Positions 56,690 through 64,000 of a stretch of 64,000 nucleotides of DNA are shown piece after piece. The notes under the pieces were generated by a model that searched no databases, was not told the origin of the DNA, and saw only the letters and a program-made list of their open reading frames with translations. A program made the position numbers and the translations under genes. Numbering within the stretch: position 1 is the stretch's first letter; each line of letters begins with the position of its first letter. Source of the DNA: Eublepharis macularius (taxonomy: Eukaryota > Chordata > Lepidosauria > Squamata > Eublepharidae); contig NC_072806.1 of assembly GCF_028583425.1 (NCBI RefSeq), positions 33,154,001 to 33,218,000 on the forward strand, in the 5' to 3' direction.

Positions 56690-58682
56690 TCAAACAATAG
56701 ACAATTCTTAGATCAAACTTAGATCAAACAATAAACAATTCTTTAAATATATTAGAAGTAGGAAACCAGCTAGGGAGGCCGTGGGGCCCTTGGATGACCA
56801 AGGCGTAAAAGGATTACTAAAGGGTGATAGGGAAATGGCCGAGAAGCTGAATGCGTTCTTTGCTTCTGTCTTCACTGTGGAAGATAAGAAGTGCATGCCC
56901 ACTCCGGAAGCACTGACTTTGGGAGGGGTTTTGAAAGACCTGAGTCACATTGAGGTGACGAGAGAGGAGGTTATGCGACTGCTAGATAATTTAAAAACTG
57001 ATAAATCACCGGGCCCAGATGGCATACATCCAAGAGTTCTGAAAGAACTCAAGTGTGAACTTGTAGATCTCCTCACAAAAATATGTAATCTGTCATTAAA
57101 CTCTGCATCTGTTCCTGAGGACTGGAAGGTAGCTAATGTTGTCCCCATCTTTAAAAAAGGTTCCAGGGGAGATCCGGGAAATTACAGGCCAGTCAGCCTG
57201 ACGTCAATACCGGGTAAGTTGGTGGAAACTATTATCAAAAATAAAATTAGTGGGCACATTGATGACCAAAAGCTGATGAGGAAAACTCAGCATGGGTTCC
57301 GTAAGGGAAGATCTTGTCTCACCAATCTGTTAGAGTTCTTTGAGGGAGTGAACAAACAAGTGGACAAGGGAGACCCGATAGATATTGTTTATCTTGACTT
57401 CCAGAAAGCTTTTGACAAAGTTCCTCATCAAAGGCTCCTAAGTAAGCTCAGTAGCTATGGGATAAAGGGCCAAGTCCTCTTGTGGATCGAAAACTGGCTA
57501 ATTAATAGGAAACAGAGAGTGAGCATAAACGGGCACTTCTCACAGTGGAGGATGGTGAGCAGTGGGGTGCCACAGGGGTCGGTATTGGGTCCAATGCTTT
57601 TTAACTTGTTTATTAATGATTTGGAATTGGGATTAAGCAGTGAAGTGGCTAAATTTGCAGATGACACGAAATTGTTCAGGGTGGTGAAAGCCAGAGAGGA
57701 TTGTGAGGCACTCCAAAGGGATCTGTCGAGGCTAGAAGAGTGGGCATCCATGTGGCAAATGAGGTTCAATGTAGCCAAGTGCAAAGTAATGCACATTGGA
57801 ACCAAAAATCCAAAATATAAATACAAGTTGATGGGGTCTGAACTGGCGGAGACTGACCAAGAGAGAGATCTTGGAGTCATGATAGATAACTCACTAAAAA
57901 CGTCAGCACAGTGTGCGACTGCCATAAAAAAAGCTAATGCTATGCTAGGGGTTATTAGGAAAGGGATTGAAAACAAATCAGCCGGTATCATAATGCCTCT
58001 GTATAAATCGATGGTGAGGCCTCATTTGGAGTACTGTGTACAGTTCTGGTCGCCACACCTTAAAAAAGATATCATAGCACTGGAAAAAGTACAGAGAAGG
58101 GCAACTAAAATGATTAAAGGGTTGGAACACTTTCCCTATAAGGAAAGATTGAGGCGCTTGGGGCTCTTTAGCCTGGAGAAAAGACGACTGAGGGGAGACA
58201 TGATAGAGGTTTACAAGATAATGCACGGGTTAGAGAAGGTCGAGAAAGATGTGTTTTTCTCCCTTTCTCACAATACAAGAACTCGTGGGCACTCTATGAA
58301 ATTATTGAGCAGTCGGGTTAGAACAGATAGAAGAAAATACTACTTTACACAAAGGGTGATAAACACATGGAATTCGTTGCCACAGGAGGTGGTGGCAGCT
58401 ACAAGCATTGCCAGCTTCAAGAGGGGACTGGACAAATATATGGAGCAGAGGTCCATCAGTGGCTATTAGCCACAGGAGATAGATGGTATTCTCTTTGTGG
58501 GGAGGTGGTGCTCTGTGTCTTGGTGCTGGAAGGAAGGCAGTGGGAGGGCTTCTGGTGTCCTGGCCTCACTGACAGTCCTTTAGATGGCACTGGATTTCTA
58601 GCCACTGTGTGTGACAGAATGTTGGACTGGATGGGCCACTGGCCTGATCCAACATGGCTTTGCTTATGTTCTTATGTTCTTA
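56690..58682 (+). mobile_element. CR1 LINE, 5'-truncated, with intact RT frame
   Basis: It comprises a long reverse transcriptase frame, a 3' UTR with the CR1-type ending GGACTGGATGGGCCACTGGC / CTGATCCAACATGGCTTTGC, and the tandem octamer tail (TTATGTTC) at 58664-58681 in place of poly(A). No clear target duplication, as usual for CR1. The left edge is blurred by ATCAAAC/AATAAACAATTC short repeats at 56680-56740. Confidence 0.9.
56712..58469 (+). CDS. CR1 ORF2 reverse transcriptase and C-terminus
   Basis: Open from 56712 to the TAG at 58467-58469 (about 585 codons). The first recognisable residues are QFFKYIRSRKPAREAV, a segment just before the RT in CR1 proteins. Motifs in order: SPGPDGIHPRVLK (RT1), GNYRPVSLTSIPGKL (RT2), YLDFQKAFDKVPH (catalytic Asp), SSGVPQGSVLGPMLF (RT4), AKFADDTKLF (xADD), LGVMIDNSL, then the C-terminal YYFTQRVINTWNSLP. 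There is no stop or frameshift, so the copy is young. The apurinic endonuclease and ORF1 are missing, and there is no natural start, so it is a truncated element and not a host gene. Confidence 0.92.
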   Translation: MKLRSNNKQFFKYIRSRKPAREAVGPLDDQGVKGLLKGDREMAEKLNAFFASVFTVEDKKCMPTPEALTLGGVLKDLSHIEVTREEVMRLLDNLKTDKSPGPDGIHPRVLKELKCELVDLLTKICNLSLNSASVPEDWKVANVVPIFKKGSRGDPGNYRPVSLTSIPGKLVETIIKNKISGHIDDQKLMRKTQHGFRKGRSCLTNLLEFFEGVNKQVDKGDPIDIVYLDFQKAFDKVPHQRLLSKLSSYGIKGQVLLWIENWLINRKQRVSINGHFSQWRMVSSGVPQGSVLGPMLFNLFINDLELGLSSEVAKFADDTKLFRVVKAREDCEALQRDLSRLEEWASMWQMRFNVAKCKVMHIGTKNPKYKYKLMGSELAETDQERDLGVMIDNSLKTSAQCATAIKKANAMLGVIRKGIENKSAGIIMPLYKSMVRPHLEYCVQFWSPHLKKDIIALEKVQRRATKMIKGLEHFPYKERLRRLGLFSLEKRRLRGDMIEVYKIMHGLEKVEKDVFFSLSHNTRTRGHSMKLLSSRVRTDRRKYYFTQRVINTWNSLPQEVVAATSIASFKRGLDKYMEQRSISGY

Positions 58683-59999
58683 AGTCTCACATGTGTCCTT
58701 TGCGCCACACGAGAACGAAGCTCAAAGCCAGCAGGCAGTGGATGGCATTTCTTGAGGCACGCATGAGACATTGTGTGCTTAGCGCTTGCACGCTCCCCCT
58801 CCCTTCCTCTTGTTGCTTGCAAGTGACTTTGTGTCAAGTGTCAGTAAAGTGTTCAGTCTTCATGCCCCCCTCTAAGCCCTGCGGGGGAGCTGCCGTGGTA
58901 ATGAGGGCCAATTAACACTGCCATTTTAGGGGTCTTTGCCTTATCCCAAGACCATATTGCAGAAGTCGGTTGATAAACGGATAAATGACAACTCGCGAGC
59001 TAAGAGGCACCGAGTGTGATAACACTTCAACTCCCAACCTCCCCTTAGGGTTGTGTTACAAGCTTGACAGAGATGAGCTTTCCTCAGTTGATTATCAGCC
59101 TCCGTATGCTGAAGCAGCTTCTAAAGGGTAGAATTTCAGGGACTTGCGCTTTTCGTTCTGTCTTTAATCGGCTTTCAGTGGTCATCCTGGGAAATAAAAA
59201 AATGGTAGGAGGGGGGACCCACAGCTTTTAATCTGATGAATCAGAGGCGAGTTTGTTAAATTAGCACCGTGGGTGAGCACTAGTTTTGTGAAATTATATC
59301 ATAAGGGCTGTCTTTCTCCACAATTCCTCCCTTTTCACAGCAGCGAGAGTTATTTCAAATTCCTGGGTTGTGAGTTGAGGAGCCGGTTCTGCTCAGGAAT
59401 GCAGCTGCTCTTCCAGCTGCAAGTTTACACAAGAACAACTTGGGAACACACGGGCATTGTCTCAAAGAAGGCCATGTCATCTGCTTTCCCCACATATCGC
59501 TGCTCAGGCACCGCACTTGGTTTGCAAAACAGAGCTAAAAAGGGCATGATTTCTAGTGGACAAGTGTGTGGAAGGCACTCAGTCCTTCCCTTGCCTGCTT
59601 CCACCCCAGCTGCTTTTATTTCTTTATTTTAAAAAGATCATCTCAGCTTTTCACAATGCAATTTGTAAAGCAGTTAGCATCGATGCATAAAACAAGTTGG
59701 GGGCTGCAAGTTCTCATGTGGGGCAGGGAATAAAACGTTGGAAAATGTCTCACTTGATCTAAGCCTCCCCCTCCTTGATAATGTAGTAAGATCTTAAGGG
59801 CTTGAGCAGACCAGTGGCCCCCATTCCTTTTTTGCTGCCTTTAACTGATTCACAGTTGACTTTCACATTCTCTGTCTTCTGTGTCCTCATCAGGATGAGG
59901 GCAGATTATCTTTTTTAAATGTGAACAGCATTTCTTCTTGTGCTCCTGGAAAATCCCACAAGTTTGCAGACATCCCTACATTGTATGTGATTAATGCAT

Positions 60000-60190
60000 G
60001 AAGCTGCTTTATACTGAGTCAAACTGTTGGTCTGCTGTGGTCAGTGTTGTCTACTCTGACTGGCAGCAGCTATCCAGGGTCTCAGGCTAAGGCCTTTCAC
60101 AGCAGGGACTACCTGGTCCTTTGAAATGGCTATGCCAGGGATTCAATCAGGGACCTTTTGCTCCCCAAGCAGCTGCTCTGCCATAGAACC
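60000..60190 (-). mobile_element. tRNA-derived SINE, minus strand
   Basis: AAGCTGCTTTATACTGAGTC, TGGTCAGTGTTGTCTACTCT, CCAGGGTCTCAGGCTAAGGC and a terminal GGGATTCAATCAGGGACC/GCTGCTCTGCCATAGAACC. Read from the minus strand this is a tRNA-like head with a degenerate B box (GGTCCCTGATTGAATCCC) and the SINE body. Widespread in squamates. Confidence 0.65.
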
Positions 60191-60739
60191 TTCACAGCTC
60201 CTTTCCTGAGAAACAATCTCAGCAAATGCATATGATATTTCTACTCTCCCGCTCCTGCCAAAGGGACAGGTGGGCCATGAAATCCTGCACCGTATAAATG
60301 CATGTGTGCACATCAGTGTCACATGCATTGATAATGGTATGCACACTGCTCTGCTGCCCTGGCATACATGGAAATGTTTGCAGCTTGGTCATTATATGAA
60401 CAGGTTCTTTGAGCGGGCTGTAACTCTTCTAAATATTGATAGTAGAATATTTGTACAAAAGTTCCAAAACATATGCAAGAATGTTTTTAGCAGAATTTTG
60501 AGATTGGTGAGGATTGGCAAAAAAACCCATGCAACCCTGGTTATTAGAATGAATCGTAGTCTTATGGTTCTGATTCCAGACAGAATTGAACACGTTGGCT
60601 TAAAGATTTTTCGCCATTCACTGCATATTGGATTTTAGTTGTCTTTTTCCAATGGGATTGATACTCCCTGAGACACACTCTAGAAGAATATACTGTACTG
60701 TGTGTTCGGATCTTGAATTCCTTTCTCATTTATTTTCAG

Positions 60740-60961
60740 GGCATATGTTGTTCTTACTACCATGGAGTTCATAAGCTTAGCGAACATCACACCTTACAGT
60801 TTGCACGCAAGAACTCTCAAGCTTGGGACATTGAAGATCTAGTGCGTCTAGGAAAGAAACTGCGTTCCTGTGCCTATTTTGCAGCTCGGGAGCTTATGGA
60901 GGAAGCTGAGATCGTGTTTTGCCCTTACAACTATCTTTTAGACTCACAAATAAGAGCGAGC
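60740..60961 (+). CDS. BRIP1: BRIP1 coding exon 7 (Fe-S domain)
   Basis: The acceptor TTATTTTCAG ends at 60739 and the donor GTAAGT starts at 60962. The 222 bp equal the human exon. Residues 316-389 start [13 protein letters not shown], including Cys319 (human Cys310), and include [17 protein letters not shown] with Cys359 (human Cys350), the third and fourth ligands of the 4Fe-4S cluster. They end [18 protein letters not shown]. The residue before Cys359 is Ser where human has Ala349, the site of the FA-J A349P mutation. The residue after is Ala where human has Pro. Confidence 0.97.
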
Positions 60962-62547
60962 GTAAGTTTGTTAGCAAATATCTTTTCATTTTTTAAAATA
61001 TAAGATGAAAAATTGGCTAGGGAAGACCGCATCCAAAGGAAGCCCTGTGATCGTGTTTCTAGGTGACCAGATTACAGTTTAGAAGAAGAGACTGGTGCAA
61101 GATTTTGTCAAATCATATTCCTTATGTGTGTTCAGATCCTTTGTTTATTTCAGTATCTGCTTGTAGGATATGAGATTTTGGGATATCAGCTTCATTGGGA
61201 GTCTGGATTGGGGGTGATAGAGGACATTTATTTTCTCACCGGTCAGCATGTTCCTCCCCCTGAAAGTGAGGGAATATTCTTTCATTGCTCCTTTGCCGCC
61301 TCCTCCCTTCAAGGGGCTTATGGGGTCAACACCCACATAGCTTAAGTGTTCCCAGACAACGTACTGGGAAACCTGCTTCTGACTTTCTCTGTTAAATGAA
61401 AAATGTCAGCTTCTCCATTGGTATGTAGTTTAAAAAGCAACTTGCAATGAAGTATAAGCCAGTGGCAGAGAGCTGCTGTTGGGAAAAGAAAAAAGCCATA
61501 CTGTTGGCCCTCAAACATGTGATTAGGTACCAGCCCTTGAGGTTGTTGCTGGAGTTGTGCCTAACGATCTGCACTAACTGCTTTGCTGTCACTGTGGTCA
61601 CCACAACTTTTGAGTAATCCTGTATAGCATGGGACTGTCTTCCTGAGGATAGTTGAATCAGTCAGTATATGCTGACTAAAATGCTGTTTTGAAAGACCAA
61701 ACATGGGAAAGAAGTTGAGGCCCAGTCTGGTTTAGTGATTTGAGTGTCAGACTAAGGACTCTGCCGTAACGTTCGGCCTGTAGCTGTTGCCATTTTAGAA
61801 GGGAATCCAGCTGTTTAAAAATTGCCACAAGGGCAGGCCCACAGCATGCAATCTTGTCAGGCCTTCAATTCTTTTCAAGTAACGAAACAGCGCCCCCCCT
61901 CCCGGCAACCATTTTGGCACTTAAAAGGGCAAGAGGGGGAGACATGATCGCTTGTTGCTGTTGCGTCACAGGCACAATCGGGATCAGGCTGTCGCTGCAA
62001 TATTTCAAAAGCTAAATTCTCCTTTAATATGGCAGCAGGGGCCACAGGTTGAAACCGTGCCTGCTGTAATGTGTAGTTTGGCTCAAGAACTGGAGCATAC
62101 TGGGCTCAAATCCCAAATTCATTTAAGCCAGTTTGCCTCTCTTTTACTCTAAGCCTAACTTACATCCAAAGGTTGTTGGAGAATAGGGAGGGATATAAAT
62201 AGACAGAAAGAAGCAAAAAGCAAGGTGGGGTGAATTTTTTGTCTTCCAAAATTATTCCAGTTAACATTCTTGCAGTTTGAGTCCTTTAAACAATAAACAA
62301 CCTTTGACGGCCCCACTTTCTTGCAGTTAATAAAACAAAATTCTACAACCTGGCAAAACAAATTCTGCAGTTTTTAATTGTAAGCCACCTTGAGCCAGGA
62401 TTCTGAAGAGATAGCATAGAAATATTCTGAATAAATAAATGGAAGAAATAGCGCTAGTTATAATGCAGTGTTTTGGGTTGTGTCAGGGTTCTTCTTGCCT
62501 CTGATACTAATTACGAACTGGGGTGTCTGTGTGTGATCTTTTTATAG
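60962..62547 (+). other. BRIP1: BRIP1 intron 8
   Basis: 1.6 kb. It includes an L2-type tail at about 62370-62440 (GTAAGCCACCTTGAGCCAGG) and otherwise unassigned sequence without supported genes. The acceptor before the next exon is TCTTTTTATAG, with a T-rich tract. Confidence 0.85.
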
Positions 62548-62747
62548 ATGGAGATTAACTTGAAAGGCCAAGTGGTCATTTTAGATGAAGCTCATAATAT
62601 TGAGGACTGTGCACGGGAATCAGCCAGCTACAGTGTGACAGAAGCTCAGCTCAAGTTGGCTCGAGAAGAGCTGGACGCCATGGTTAATGGCAACATTCGG
62701 AGGAAGGACCACGAGCCCTTGCGTGCTGTGTGCTGCAGCCTGACAAA
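62548..62747 (+). CDS. BRIP1: BRIP1 coding exon 8 (Walker B/DEAH box)
   Basis: The acceptor TTTATAG ends at 62547 and the donor GTAAGA starts at 62748. The 200 bp match the human exon. It encodes residues 390-455 plus two bases of codon 456. It starts [20 protein letters not shown], with the DEAH box (402-405) that binds Mg-ATP and gives the family its name. Then [20 protein letters not shown] and [15 protein letters not shown] follow, all close to human. The reading frame continues beyond the window; the next acceptor is not seen by base 64000. Confidence 0.97.
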
Positions 62748-62899
62748 GTAAGAGAAAGCTAACTGAGCAGAGGTAGCTGTGACATGTGGTAAGAATGAGC
62801 CATTTTTACAGCCCTGTTGGTACTGCCATTGTGATCGCCGTTTTAAAGCAGCCAGCTGTGTTCGGCTCGTCAAGGTGTCCCCATCCAATGAGTTCTAGA

Positions 62900-63065
62900 C
62901 AGGGCTTTTTTTTCAGCAGGAACGCAGTGGAACGGAGTTCCGGCACCTCTTGAAAATACTCACACGCCCAGTGGCCCTGTCCCCCCTGATCTCCAGACAG
63001 AGATCAGTTCCCCTCATTTCCCTCTTGAGAGTTCCACCACCTCTTTTCCCAGAAAAAACGCCCGG
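62900..63065. mobile_element. hAT-like MITE (166 bp) with 8-bp duplication
   Basis: GTTCTAGA lies at 62892-62899 and 63066-63073. The ends read CAGGGCTTTTTTTTCAGCAG and AGAAAAAACGCCCGG. The left arm matches the 19615 copy; the right arm is shortened. A deletion derivative of the same family. Confidence 0.8.
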
Positions 63066-63469
63066 GTTCTAGACCAACAATTACCTGTCTCAAACAAGTC
63101 ACAGCAGGTTCTGTTGTGGGACTGTGCCTCTTTACTGTACCACTCTTGTTCCACTTCTGTACAGCACTATGGGGCTGTAGCACTTCAAACAGCAGTTGGT
63201 GGATCAAAAATTTAAGGGTTGTTCTATTTAAAAGCAAAAAGGCTTCCTGCCCCCATGAAGCATACTGCTTTTGTATGTGCAGGGAGCATTTTTTCCCCAA
63301 GCATTAAAGGGGAACATTTAAGACTTGTGTGTCCCATGGGCAGCCTGAAGTTGTCTAGCAGCAACCAAATTCATCTTGTGTGTTTGCTGCTGACAATGTC
63401 ACCTGGTACTTAGTCCTCGAGCTTCAGGTCTTCTGGAATCAACTTTGGTCCATTGTTGATTCTCATAAG

Positions 63470-63850
63470 CAGAGCCCTGCTGGATCAGACCAGTGGTCCA
63501 TCGAAACCAGCAACCGGTTTCACACAATGGCCAACCCTGGAGGGCCAACCAAACAGGGGCCCTCCTCTGCTCTGCCTCCCAGCACCGGTATTCAGAGGTT
63601 TGGTGCCTTCGTATCTGGAGGTTCCCTTTAGTCAGCGTATCTAGTAGACGTTGGTGCACCTATCCTCTGTGAATCTGTTTAACCCCCTTTTAAAACTGTT
63701 CACGCTTGTGGCCATTACTATATTTGCTGCCAGCAAATTCCACAATTTAACAACTCGTTGAGTAAAGACGTATTTCCATTTGTCTGCAAAATGAATTCCT
63801 TTTGTTCTCAAAATAAATGCAGTTTCTTCTCAGGCAGGGTTAAGGTTAGA
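63470..63850 (+). mobile_element. Dispersed CR1/SINE-type repeat
   Basis: GAGCCCTGCTGGATCAGACC, AGTGGTCCATCGAAACCAGC, TTTCACACAATGGCCAACCC, GTATCTGGAGGTTCCCTTTA and AACTCGTTGAGTAAAGACGT follow one another in the order of a repeat common in reptile genomes. A short piece of the same wording occurs near 24550. The class was not resolved here. Confidence 0.55.
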
Positions 63851-64000
63851 ACAATCAAGTTTATATTTTTCCGTCCAGGCCATGGTATGTCCAATTGATA
63901 GTTAGAGGTGACAAATGATTTGCAGAGAGACCAGAATTTTAATAATAATCAAGTTTCGTGTTTTGAGCCTTGGAAAGATTTTCCTGCTCACTAACTATTC

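Larger units (their letters stand above)
50434..60739 (+). other. BRIP1: BRIP1 intron 7 (10.3 kb)
   Basis: It holds minus-strand LINE tails (50660-52030), an L2 fragment (52130-52790), a SINE (53510-53725), a 2.4-kb L1 copy (53749-56108), an L2 tail (56190-56572), a CR1 copy (56690-58682) and a SINE (60000-60190). I see nothing classifiable in 52970-53500 and 58690-59990. Confidence 0.9.
62748..64000 (+). other. BRIP1: BRIP1 intron 9, left part
   Basis: It runs to the window edge. It holds a hAT MITE (62900-63065), a dispersed amniote-type repeat (63470-63850) and unassigned sequence at 63075-63465 and 63855-64000. Confidence 0.85.

Overview
The window is nuclear DNA from a vertebrate, most likely a squamate reptile (lizard or snake). 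It carries one recognisable gene split by long introns. The rest is a dense layer of retroposons typical of squamates: Bov-B/RTE, CR1, L2, L1, Penelope-like elements, tRNA- and 5S-rRNA-derived SINEs, and hAT-like MITEs. There are no operons, bacterial-type genes, CRISPR arrays or intact viral genomes. The species cannot be fixed from the sequence.

The gene is the 5' part of BRIP1 (FANCJ/BACH1), the Fe-S cluster DEAH helicase of the Fanconi anaemia/BRCA1 pathway, on the + strand. A TATA-less, CpG-rich block at about 8050-8420 has an RFX X-box, an ETS site, three CCAAT/ATTGG boxes and a GC box. It is the likely promoter, with a non-coding first exon ending near 8303. Eight coding exons follow: 11976-12068, 12980-13091, 15755-15952, 19934-20058, 21600-21725, 50143-50433, 60740-60961 and 62548-62747. 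They join in frame into the first 455 codons plus two bases, covering the Q motif, Walker A, NLS, motif Ia, the four Fe-S cysteines and the DEAH box. The distal helicase domain and C-terminus lie beyond the right edge. Intron 6 (21726-50142, 28.4 kb) and intron 7 (50434-60739, 10.3 kb) are swollen by repeats.

Layout: 1-1017, Penelope-like element with a GIY-YIG remnant; 1018-8050, unassigned intergenic DNA, SINEs and MITEs; 8050-8420, promoter; 8304-21600, introns 1-5 with SINEs, hAT MITEs, an L2 copy, an LTR-like block and an L1 tail; 21726-50142, intron 6 with L1, L2, Bov-B, palindromic Penelope copies, zinc-knuckle LINE fragments, a 5S SINE and an unclassified large repeat; 50434-60739, intron 7 with a long L1 ORF2 fragment and a CR1 copy with an intact reverse transcriptase frame; 60740-64000, exons 8-9 (counting the non-coding exon as 1) and more repeats.

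The most interesting layer is a set of short palindromic insertions with 12-15 bp target-site duplications. Two are head-to-head Penelope pseudo-LTR dimers (36241-36487 and 37464-37784), each with two opposed hammerhead-ribozyme-like cores. A second, more abundant family (7742-7929, 9067-9269, 21819-22199 and others) has the same palindromic design and a related CUGANGA/stem II/GAAA core. That suggests a shared ribozyme-linked retroposition mechanism.
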